From Lentinus brumalis (lineage: Eukaryota; Basidiomycota; Agaricomycetes; Polyporales; Polyporaceae), in the NCBI GenBank assembly GCA_001792895.1, contig MARA01000008.1, forward strand, positions 310,001 to 374,000: a stretch of DNA of 64,000 nucleotides, given 5' to 3'. A program made the translations under genes and the position numbers. This document shows, piece by piece, positions 22,801-30,616 of this stretch. Each line of letters opens with the position of its first letter. Position 1 is the first letter of the stretch. The notes under the pieces were generated by a model that saw nothing but the letters and a program-made list of their open reading frames with translations, did not search any database and was not told the DNA's origin.

Positions 22801-25062
22801 CAGCTCCTGTCGGGACAGCTGGACTGACATATACCTATTCATAGCTTGGACGCTTCGCAATAGGTTGATTCTGGCATGGGCAGAATACCGCGAGCACAAG
22901 GATCTCTTCGACGCGTTCACGGTTTCGCTCGTAGAGATGAACATCGCGCAATGGAAGGCCCAAATAGAGGCCTGGGAGAAGGATCAAACTCTTCCTGATC
23001 CGTACCATGTTGCTGCATCAGGTGTGTACATTCGGCATCTCGTCTCAATCAATCGCTGACCTGGTCGCGAACCAGGACCCACACAGGCCGAGATACGCAA
23101 GGAGATCTCGGAGGAAGAGTCGAAGGCGAGCGCCGAGGCCGGCTATGTTCCATTGCATGATGTCAGTCCCTCTGGGTTCATTTCGACTGGACTCGCGCTC
23201 GAGGAGCAACAGTATGTATTTCATGCTAGCTCTGTAAAGGCGGGCAGTACTGACTACGTCGTCTTCTAGACATCGGCTACGTCGTGAAGCGGCCAAGGCG
23301 ACCCCAAGCAAGCTACCGACGCTCGTCGAACATCGGCATGCTTTGCGCCGACGGCTCGTCAAGTACCGCGAGTTGCAGGCTGTGTACATGCCTGCCGCGC
23401 TCCCGATTCTCGCAGAAGACCCCGCCGCGCGTTTGGACGTCGAAGATGTCGAGAGTGTGCGACTAGGCCTTCCCTCAGATATCGCCAGCTCGCATCGCAG
23501 CAGGGTATGCTCTTCACGTCTACAGGACATCGAGGCGCGATTCCGAGAAGCGCAGTGCCGCGACGCATTGCAAGATCTTCGGAACAAGTTGCATTCGCTC
23601 GCGCATCTGTACAAATACAAGAAGGTCAATGTCCGCCACCAGGGCGCCAACACCCGCGCCCGCGCCGATCTGAACAAGCAAGAAGAGCGAAAGCTTCGCG
23701 CGGCAGAGCGCTATCGTCGCGCCCGCCGTGCGAAGCTCTCGCTATCCGGACATGGATCATGGGAAGCAGAGCTACAAGAACTCCGAGACGAGGACATCCG
23801 CCATCTGAGCGACGACGACCCCGGCCTCCTATCCAAGAAACGCAAGCGCGACCAGAACAGGCCCGGCCTGGGGGAGGGACACAAGAGGGTCTCCTGGATC
23901 TGGAAGGGGGCGGACGCAGATGGGAATGTAGGCGAGACTGATTCGCTCCGCGTCGAATGGATCAAGGCGCGTGCACGCTGGATGCGATGGCACGAAGAGA
24001 CGAAGTTGCTCCCAGAGGAGATGCGGCGCTGTCTAGCAACACTTCTCTACGAGGAGAACTTGTGGCGCATGCGCGCAACCGCGCGCCAGGTCGACGATCC
24101 GAGACTACGCGAAGGGCTGGTAGCATACGCGCTCGACCAGGCCGCGGTGCGACGGCGGATGCGTGCTACGTTCCGCGCGGTCTGCTTGGACGCTGCGCAG
24201 AAGGCAGCTGCTGGCACCGGGCCAGAATGGGAGCCTGTAAACGGGGCTGAGGTCTCCCGCGAGGCACTGCCAGAGGTGAGCGAGGACTACAGGGATATCG
24301 CACAAATGTACGAGCTGGATGGGGAGGATATGGAGCGGCCACAGTGGGCGTAGGTACCCCTAATGTATGGTTACTGTCCTGCGCGATCAAAGACAACTCA
24401 TTCTTGCCTAATTTGGTCGGTATGCGGTTCTGTAACTGCTGGCGAGAGGCTCGCAATTGTGATTGACTCGATTTGGAAGGCTGCCGAGAAGCCGGGAGTC
24501 CGCTTTCAGCATACCTGCATTGTATCTGGCGTCCGTGATGTATCACGAAAACAGCCTGCATATGATGTATAACAGCGTAGGCAAATAGCCTCTGCATGAT
24601 GTATCACGGGTGCAACAGCTGGTGGATATTCGTGAGAATGCATTGGTAACCGTGCGTTTAGGGGAGGCAGCAGGGAAGGGCAAGGTAGCGATGAGCTACG
24701 TGCACTTCACCCGCGACATCGAGATTCCCCTCCGAATCACCATCAAAGGCTGGACGTCCGACCGCTTCTGCAACCCATCCGACCTCAGCAACAACGTCGA
24801 TGAGCTTACGAAGCTCCGGGACGCCTTGAAGAACGGCGAATGCAAGTTCGTTCGCCTTAGTGACGAGCAGCACGCCGAGATCGTCAAGAAGTACGAGGCT
24901 GACGTCGCGGCCGGGCTCGTCTCTCAGCGCAAGAAGCGCAGCGATGCCGGCAAGAAGCGGAAGCGCAACGCCAAGGAGGGTATGGAGGATGGTACGGAGG
25001 GAGGTCCAGCGTCGAAGCAGCCACGCGTCGAGAGTGAGGAGACTGTAGAGTCTTCGACGTAG
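10885..25062 (+). CDS. HMG-like accessory protein of the outer KDZ element, split by the nested element
   Basis: Exons before the insertion run from 10,885 to 11,852, and the last exon is 24,662-25,062. The interrupted intron starts gtaagt at 11,853 and ends gcgtttag at 24,661. Without the insert it would be 55 bases, and the phase fits (CTC C + GG GAG, residues ..EGLREAAGKGK..). The N-terminal part has NGYNAWLHHLAEMN and EDYHNLSRAEKEELRKAL, which resembles an HMG box. A conserved core follows (GVDGFYCIFRNTGDYSMKP, EAFAISG, WTSDRFCNPSDLS), and the tail is Lys/Arg-rich and probably nuclear. The family is familiar from basidiomycete genomes beside KDZ transposases. The protein can only be made if a 12.8 kb intron is spliced. 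Confidence 0.7.
11871..11877. repeat. Target site duplication, left (inner KDZ element)
   Basis: gatattc lies just before the left end of the inner element and again at 24,625-24,631 just after its right end. Neighbouring bases differ, so the length is exactly 7. Both copies are inside the intron of the HMG-like gene. Confidence 0.85.
11878..11979 (+). repeat. Inner element, left terminal inverted repeat (~100 bp, imperfect)
   Basis: It aligns with the reverse complement of 24,524-24,624 over about 100 bases with many mismatches. Conserved landmarks are CAGCTGTTG at the end, TGATACATCA-type palindromes (11,898 and about 11,957), TTATACATCA and GCAGGCTGTTT. The repeated palindromes are good candidates for transposase binding sites. 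Confidence 0.8.
12069..12396. repeat. Two tandem ~162 bp units near the inner left end
   Basis: Unit 1 (12,069-12,230) and unit 2 (12,231-12,396) both begin gccgttgcta. They share CCAACCCAATTGGG, ACAGGCTGACTAATCA and TTTCGGGACAGTTGAG. They are perhaps 80 to 85 percent alike by eye. Position and repeated nature suggest subterminal binding or replication signals, but nothing in the sequence proves this. Confidence 0.8.
12779..15538 (-). CDS. W-rich accessory protein of the inner KDZ element
   Basis: Start MPTSKTADTSSNAARNRHKE at 15,538. The N-terminal part has GNFHGRRAEVIDEHFPEF and KFWEAFFGAWWREFQW. Then come an intron (gtgagtaacg...acacag), LAPWQLYMSKKSQEIND, IARELLDKEDDEY, YYLELIAGVPLKGGEKDF, a long acidic Asp/Glu run (around 14,030-14,130), a Pro/Ser/Ala linker and a C-terminal part with EEYAASWWAWWSSLQPDW and GMLLVLLSLVWWHG. 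This order matches a basidiomycete family often found beside KDZ transposases; its function is unknown. I treat it as one gene, although 14,278 could be a separate start. Two joins are not clean: near 15,040, and near 13,290 before VAGLGKNAF, where an odd intron or a frameshift is needed. It may be decaying. Confidence 0.55.
15740..17059 (+). CDS. Protein with two RNase H1 N-terminal-like (hybrid-binding) modules
   Basis: Start MPLSDELIRDYDELAVSLG. Exons are joined by gtacgt...gaag (after 15,911) and gtgcgt...cgcag (about 16,860). Module 1 contains VYGVYVGRGIGFYYNW followed by MVGGFPGGCYKKYGSLEEA. Module 2 at the C-terminus contains FVVVRGDKPGIYFDR followed by KLGVNPGMKLAVFTSLSKA. Both have the pattern of the small RNase H1 N-terminal fold that binds RNA:DNA hybrids or double-stranded RNA (also called the Cauli_VI domain). 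The ~200 residue linker is rich in Ser, Thr and Pro and likely disordered. There is no RNase H catalytic domain. It is cargo of the inner element, and a role in nucleic acid binding is inferred. It ends convergently with the gene at 17,154. Confidence 0.7.
17154..17923 (-). CDS. Small helical accessory protein of the inner KDZ element
   Basis: Start MASHKPADTGDKKRAEK at 17,923. The first exon is strongly basic (RAKLLRRARNQRYQTKLKAR) and suits nuclear or nucleic acid binding. Introns gtaagt...ctgcag (about 17,697-17,755) and gtatgtgtat...tttgag (about 17,550-17,608) keep the frame. The rest is helical and mostly acidic (DVYLLNALDGLNTALIQWG, DITKWMEDKEEWLQAGDELL), ending DTYDFDSEN. I do not recognise the family. 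It lies between the double-module protein and the TET/JBP gene, so it is probably part of the same cargo set. Confidence 0.55.
18038..18117. repeat. Short tandem array, ~20-22 bp units with CTAAGACG
   Basis: Four degenerate units each contain gctaagacg or attaagacg, spaced 20 to 24 bases. A further gctaagac occurs at about 18,277. The array lies in the intergenic stretch between the helical protein and the 3' end of the dioxygenase gene (17,924-18,419), which has no gene. Confidence 0.65.
18420..20427 (-). CDS. TET/JBP-like 2OG-Fe(II) dioxygenase carried by the inner KDZ element
   Basis: The catalytic domain is in the last exons. The iron ligands are HTD in VTVKHTDHLNIAYG (about 18,792-18,800) and a distal His in PSAIVSHSNIDIQEGE (about 18,640). 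The 2-oxoglutarate-binding Arg follows in GETRYSLTQY (about 18,605), then AGGLFRWIAAG. Upstream motifs VGASFGGGQ and VGNLVHGSKRN fit fungal transposon-borne TET/JBP proteins. The known family reaction is oxidation of 5-methylcytosine in DNA. Clean introns join VGASFGGGQ|VVGNLV and VANF|ASLQRF. The N-terminal exons (start 20,427, then TEDGVFRE|TRAGVPFSPWH) are tentative. A Lys/Arg-rich and Pro/Ser-rich middle lies before the domain. No inactivating change was seen. It is divergent from the transposase at 20,612. Confidence 0.85.
20428..20611. promoter_or_regulatory. Shared divergent promoter of TET/JBP-like gene and KDZ transposase
   Basis: About 185 bases separate the tentative start of the dioxygenase (minus strand) and the ATG of the transposase (plus strand). 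No TATA box stands out. Such a short head-to-head gap suggests that both genes are expressed together. If the dioxygenase starts at a later exon, the gap is longer. Confidence 0.5.
20612..24353 (+). CDS. KDZ transposase, CxC2 type (inner element)
   Basis: About 1,100 residues in some ten exons whose introns all keep the frame. The N-terminal Cys cluster (CxC2: CAHC, CLDC, CGPCLVHRHAH, at 21,150-21,270) is followed by a further Cys/His-containing stretch (INFCGCDRA). The KDZ catalytic core contains YVLSVAIDACFRLKRRA, ANGVGDTQ, TYDIACQWSKG (about 22,460), KLHYHSHKSEGH and LDGEGIERRWWWI (about 22,650). The C-terminal third is a long, Arg-rich helical region. The start at 20,612 (MAAGNAKPKRTRRG) has a nuclear-signal-like basic stretch right after it. 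The reaction is cut-and-paste mobilisation of its own element. No stop or frameshift was found, so it may be active. Confidence 0.88.
24524..24624 (-). repeat. Inner element, right terminal inverted repeat (~100 bp, imperfect)
   Basis: This is the partner of 11,878-11,979. It ends ...CAACAGCTGGTG and carries GTGATGTATCACG (about 24,535), TGATGTATAACA and TGATGTATCACGG (about 24,597). Confidence 0.8.
24625..24631. repeat. Target site duplication, right (inner KDZ element)
   Basis: Second copy of gatattc, directly after the inner element and 30 bases before the splice acceptor of the interrupted intron. Confidence 0.85.
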
Positions 25063-26061
25063 ACGATCTTTGCCGCCAGCGACGAGAAGATCGAGTGTTC
25101 GTGTCGTAAGCTCGTCAAGGTGCTCGTTCGTTCCCCTTCTGCACATGTATCCCCATGTCCTTCGTCCTCGATGTTCGTCTGTTCGCCGTTTGCCGTGAGA
25201 GAGTCGCCCTCGTTAGCTGGTTACAACGCCTGCCGCCTCAGATGCTCTTCCCGCCGTACCATAGTGCCTGCATTAGCTAGCAATATTTCCGGGGCTCCGT
25301 AAGGTCTCCTTCCCGTATGTCTCTGGCCCTGCACGCTCGACATACTTTGCAGTACTGCTCCCTGCACGCACGAGGTCCGATGGTCATGTAATTACGTCGC
25401 ATTTCCCCCTCCGCCACGTCGCCGTCCCTCGTACATCGCACTTTACTTGTCCTTCTATTCGTTGTGTGCTGTGACTGTTTGGTGCAACATTGACATGCTA
25501 ATTTGCTGCGTTTGGAATTGCCAGGAGTGCGAACAGCGAGTCGGCGATCAGTTGCTAAACCAGAATGCCGTGTTGCTCATTACTCGCATGCACAACGCGC
25601 AGGGATGAAGATATGTAGTACTCGCTATGCATTGGTTTCGAACTGTACCATTTTCCATGTACTGGATTACTAGAGTGCTTACAGCACCATGAATGTACCA
25701 ATTTACAACATATAGATACCAGGGTAGCGATCCAAGTTCAATGCGGTGTGCGCACATAGAGGGCTGTACAGAATGAGTTGATCAGCGGTTGCAAGCTGCA
25801 ATGCATGCACTTATTTACTTGCACATGTCACCTCCTCCTCAATGTTGTCAATAAGACGTTGCAGGTACTACACATGTCCAGGGCATATATATCAGACCTT
25901 CGGAAGGGCAACACTGAGTCAATTCATGCATGGCGGAGCTTTGCGACATACACATTCTTGTCTACATCACAAGGGACATGTCACGGCCACTGGTACCATC
26001 GGAGTGCTATCAAGAGTTATGCGAGACTACTATACATGCATGCAGCGTCGAGGTGCTAGTG
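25063..26061. other. Intergenic stretch of the outer element
   Basis: This lies between the 3' end of the HMG-like gene and the 3' end of the outer transposase, which converge. Only short open frames are present. It is more AT-rich than the neighbouring genes. Nothing recognisable was seen. Confidence 0.6.
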
Positions 26062-29000
26062 CTAGTCCATGTCTTTACCCAAGCCATCAATAAAATTCAC
26101 AAGACGCGTCGCGTCGGTCGTACTCCCAGTCCCCTGAATGTCGTCGTCATCGTCGTCGTCGTCGTCGTCGTCAGCAGACCCATTGCCACCATCACCGCTG
26201 CCAGCGTAAGTCGCCCAAGACGGCAGAGGAAGAGCGTCCGAGCGAGACGCGTCGCGGCCAATACGCTTCCCATACTCAATGCGACCCGTGAATCCATGCA
26301 GTTTGCTTGCCTTCTGGAGCCACGCGACATTCTTCGCGTTGACGGCATCGTTGTACTGCTGTCGAAGCCTCAATTCATGCGCGAGGGCGGGTTCCTTGTC
26401 TGCAGCCGCCTGGATGGCGTCGTGGTGGTCGATATGGTCGTCGATCATGGCGGTGAACAAGCGAGGTATCTCGACATTAAGCCGGTCGATCTCTTCGCGC
26501 GCCCGCTTGACGTTAAAATACGTCGCCGTAGCGGCGCGGTGCGATCGATTGGCCCACGGCTTCTCACGGATGTCTTGACGTGCGTCACGGAGCAGGTCGA
26601 ACTCACCAATAGAGGCCATCTCCATGACCTCCGTCCACGACAGTTCCGGCCGCGGCGGGATCAGAGCCTTCGCGTGGCGGTTGTACTCCGCCAACGCCTT
26701 GCGGATTGCCTCGGCGCGTGCCTTGAGCGCGTGCCCGATCTTCTCGCGAAGCTTATAACCTAAGTCGTAATGAGGCAAAGTCGTCGTCAAGAAAACATGC
26801 AACTTACCAAGCCCATTCATCCCGAGCTTACTCAACTCAAACAACCTCTGTACGACAAGGCGTTCGAGGTTGTCGAGAGCGCGGCGATATCTGCGCTGTC
26901 CCAGTTCCACCGTCATCTTGACGTACTCTGGCGTGCCTGGCATCCAGCGCGAGTCGATGTCGAGCATGTCTTCGAGGCGACGGACGACCTCCTCTGCTGA
27001 CTCGAGGCGGGTCTGGGCAGCGAGATATTCACGCTGGATGCGCGAAATCTCCCTCCCTGTGATGCCGTCGTGGACGATCTGGTAATCGAGGGTCTTGTAG
27101 TCCTCGACCGCCGCTCTATCTTTGATGCTGTGCCGCCAGTTAGTAGCCACTAGATACGGAGTAACAATTTACGTACCGCGCCTCCTCAAGCTTCTGGAGA
27201 GCTTCCATGTACTCGACCTTGAGCGTGAACTCCGCCGGTTCCGCCATGAGCCCGCGCAGGTATTCACGCTCCTCCACAAGGTAGCGTTCGTAGTCTTCAG
27301 GGGTAGTCTTCAGTTCGCGCGCGTAGATGTCGAGCGCACGCGTACCTTCGTCAATGATCGTGAGGGCCTGTCTGTAATTATTAAATATGAAGCGACCTAT
27401 GGCGGGGGTCGTGAGTGCGATGAACACTATCGAGATCTCGGAGGCCGTTACTTACCGCTTTCGGCGTGTTTCAAGAGCGCCCAGCGAGCCACGAGGCCTT
27501 CGATAGCCTGATGGCGGTGGAAGGCAGTGGAGAGGCGAGTCGCGCTGGCCAGGCCGTTGGAATGCGAGAAGAATCGCTCACATCCCTCGAAGTCTTCCTT
27601 GCCAACGCCCTCCAGATACATAGGGTGCCAGTCGAGTTGGCAGCGGCGGTTGTGACTGTGACCATGGAAGGCTGGGACGACGCCAGAGACGACGCCCTCT
27701 GCACGGGGTCCTAGGGAACTGCGGCCGAGAGTCTTCGAGAACTCACACGCAATATCGTACCCCAGAGCGACGGAGAGCTCTGGGCCATACACGTCGATCA
27801 CGCGGTTCACGATCGCGAGCGGATACTTCATACTGAGAATATAATCAGTTAGGTCGCGCGCGCCACAGAAGGCTCGCGTTACTCACAGTTCTCCGCTGCG
27901 GATCATGTCGCAGAGGACGAGGACTTGCCCGTGTCGACACAGGCATGCGAAGATACCGGTCGTGGCGAATAGCGCGAACATCTTCTTACGCGCTTCCGGT
28001 CCTGCGTTGCGCCATCTCTCGGCGCAGACCGACTTCGACTCTGCGGGCTCCTCAACGGGTAGCGTGTCCTCAGATATCACCTCGCGTTCCTCATCCTCGC
28101 CGTCTACCTCCTGGACATCCTGACCAACGCCCCAGGACCCAGACGCAACTTCGGGCGCGGGTTCAGTGATGGACGCCGGTGCGGATTTGGCCGCGCCACG
28201 CCCTTTCCTTTTAGGGCGGCGGGCGCTCGACGTGGATGGCGCGGGGGCGGCGCCCTGAGCAACGACGGCGAAACCAATAGGCATCGTCGACATTGCACTG
28301 AGTGGATCGGTGGCGGGCGGCGAACTCTACAGAACAGTTAGCAGTAAATACTCAAAATCACCATGGCCATACCTTTTGCGCGTTGTGCACCTCATCCTTG
28401 AACTGATCAACCTCCTCCGCAGTTATGAAGAGGTCGGTCCGCCAGGTGCGTTCATCGGGGCGCGTCTGTCCACTCCGGAAAGCGTCGTCGACGAGCTTGA
28501 GTGACGAATTGCCATCCATCGAGGCGAGGAGACCGGGCTTGAGGGGCTTCTCACCTTCGAGGCGATACAGGCACGCGGCGCAAGCATTGAGCATGCGCCA
28601 GTTGGGTGTGTTGCGGCGGAGAGCAGCGGCGACAAGCTGGTCGACGTAATGCAGGATGTCACTGTAAACGTCAAACGCGCTGGAGAATTGCTCAGCGAGG
28701 ACGTGTCTATATGGCTCCTAGAGAGTAGTGAGAATCATGTGCGATAAGAGGCGATGCGGTACATACCAAACGCAGTCCCGCGAGCCCTTGACAGAAGGCT
28801 TGAATACTCAGACGGGGACACGCGCCATGTAGAACGCGGTACGCCTCGAGCGCGCGGAATGATATGGCTTGGGACGGGAAGAGGGGCGCGGTGGCGAGAT
28901 ATCCGTGCTTCGCGATTGTTACGGTCGCAATCTCGGTGGGCTCGAAGGGGGTAAGGGAGACGGTAGATGATTCTACCATCCACAGTCGGTATGCAGAATG

Positions 29001-29620
29001 TATGAGTAGATCGCGAGACATACCGAAGAAATCTATCAATAAAACAGCCCATGTTCGACTGTTCGTCGGGGGCGCGTCCGTCTCGGCGTTGTGAACCCGC
29101 TTCTTCCAAGACAAGAACGCCTCAGAAAGGGCCGGAACTTGCGCGAGCCACGCTTGGTTCCTGCTCTGCGTGCGGTCGCGTCGCGATCGCCCATCGTGCC
29201 TAAAGTACCGTACAAAGTTGGTGATGGATGAGGGCCACATATTACGGACTACGCACCTTTTGAACAGCTCTCTGCAGAGCTCCTCCTCCCCTCCCGCATG
29301 ACTCGTCAAGAGGCCCTCCTCGCCTGGAGGGATCGGGTTCAAGTTGAGGCCGTCGAGGTCCATCGCCGACATGCTACTGCTCGCGTACTCTTCGCGCTCT
29401 TCGTAGCTCAGAGCTAAAGCGAAGGTTCAATATTCTATACAGCTAGGGTATAGCGTGTCAGCATACCTGATGCCCGCTCCCTGTACTTCCTGTAGGCCTC
29501 CTGCTGCCGCTTGTTCGCGTCACCAGGCCGCTGCAGCTGGTTGGTCGACCGTCGCCCAGGCCCGCGACCATAGCGGACGTTCGTCGCTGAGGAGATCGAC
29601 GAGCGCGACTTGCCAGACAT
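26062..29620 (-). CDS. KDZ transposase, CxC1 type (outer element)
   Basis: About 1,000 residues on the minus strand, with many short introns that keep the frame. Start MSGKSRSSISSATNVRYG, then LSYEEREEYASS. The CxC1/KDZ signature series is present in order: LLIDFFGMSRDLLIH, VTIAKHGYLATAPLFPS, LHGACPRLSIQAFC, NACAACLYRLEGE, LASMDGNSSLKLVD, CAERWRNAGPEARKKMFALF, CDMIRSGELMKYPLAIVN, GYDIACEFSKTL, FHGHSHNRRCQ and GVGKEDFEGCERFFSHSN. The C-terminal part is long and helical and ends with a run of about eleven Asp (26,147-26,180) and LGKDMD. It differs in subtype from the inner transposase, so the two elements are unrelated invaders. No inactivating change was seen. Confidence 0.85.
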
Positions 29621-30056
29621 CAGAGGGAAGACCCAGACAGCGAGGAAGAGTGCGAAGCCAGCGCAGAGGAGGTGAGAGACGTGAAGGAAGAGTGTGGGAA
29701 AGGGACAGAGTTACGAGCGCTCTTCAGCTATGTCACGTTACTTCGTCTCTCTTCTACTATGACTCGGTAGCAGACTGCGGGTTGTCAATGAAGTTGCTCG
29801 CACAGAAGGCTGCTCCAAGCTACTCCCATGTAACGGTCAATATATTGAGACAGCTGGTAAGCGACCGTGCTCACTGCCATACTAAGCCTGCCATACTTAG
29901 CAGAGTAAGCCCATTCCTCTAAGTATTACTGACCTATTCTATCAAGCCACTTCTTACTAGGGTTGCCCACATATCCTGCACTGTAATACATCTTCTAGCG
30001 ACCTGGGGAACCGCCGACGGGGCGAGGAGCGCAGGATTTCCGTATATGGGTCGGAG
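29621..30056. promoter_or_regulatory. Region between outer transposase start and right inverted repeat
   Basis: About 430 bases upstream of the transposase start, without a gene. It should hold the transposase promoter; no clear TATA box was picked out. Confidence 0.4.
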
Positions 30057-30528
30057 AAGCGCCTGGCGGTTGGTAGAGCTTCCGGATATGGCAATCGCGG
30101 CGGCGGCAACCGCGGACGCTACGAAACGCCCGGATAACCTCCCAATATGGCAGGAGAATGATATCCGAGGGGCGGGCGCGTGGAGAACCTGATGGGAGGG
30201 GGGATTATCTAGCCGAGAACGCCCAGCTGATGGGAGGGGCGGGGAGGCGCAGGAGACGCGCAGGAGGGCGGGATGGAGACCACGTGTTACGAAACGGGCA
30301 GGCGGGAAGGGCGGGAAATTGATGGGAGGGCGGGGACGGAAACGGTCGGGGAGGGGACCGGGAGAGATCGGGTGATGGATGGATGTTCCGGGGATCAGCA
30401 GAGAAGGCGCCAGGAGGTTGGGAGAATTATCGGAGGGCAGTGGGGACAGCGGAATCCGGGCTGATCAGGCCGATCACATACGCGACTTGTCCGGTCTAAT
30501 CAAGCCGGATCAGTGGGACGGTTAGGTG
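30057..30528 (-). repeat. Outer element, right terminal inverted repeat (~470 bp)
   Basis: Reverse complement of 8,318-8,789, with about four mismatches over the outer ~450 bases. It ends GGTTAGGTG and is followed by the tcgcact duplication. Confidence 0.9.
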
Positions 30529-30535
30529 TCGCACT
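30529..30535. repeat. Target site duplication, right (outer KDZ element)
   Basis: Second copy of tcgcact. It is followed by the uninterrupted promoter sequence caccaagcactctctcattg that also occurs at about 39,841 in unit C. Confidence 0.85.
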
Positions 30536-30616
30536 CACCAAGCACTCTCTCATTGCAAACAATGCCATACACAGTACGCAACTCGCCCTCGACTTCGCAT
30601 CCTCGCCGGCCCATCC

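Larger units (their letters stand above)
11878..24624. mobile_element. Inner KDZ DNA transposon, 12.7 kb, carrying a TET/JBP gene
   Basis: The ends are CAGCAGCTGTTG and, on the other strand, CACCAGCTGTTG, flanked by the gatattc duplication. Cargo in order: W-rich accessory gene (-), double RNase H1 N-terminal-like protein (+), small helical protein (-), TET/JBP-like dioxygenase (-), CxC2-type KDZ transposase (+). It is inserted in an intron of a gene of the outer element, so it arrived after that element was assembled. Confidence 0.88.
8318..30528. mobile_element. Outer KDZ DNA transposon, 22.2 kb, with a second KDZ element nested inside
   Basis: The element is bounded by ~470 bp terminal inverted repeats and a 7 bp target duplication. 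Without the nested element and its duplication it would be about 9.5 kb. Its own genes are a coiled-coil protein (9,036-10,691), an HMG-like accessory protein (10,885-25,062, split by the nested element) and a CxC1-type KDZ transposase on the minus strand (26,062-29,620). It sits a few tens of bases upstream of DUF1769 copy B. The equivalent site in unit C is empty, which confirms both borders. Confidence 0.9.
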
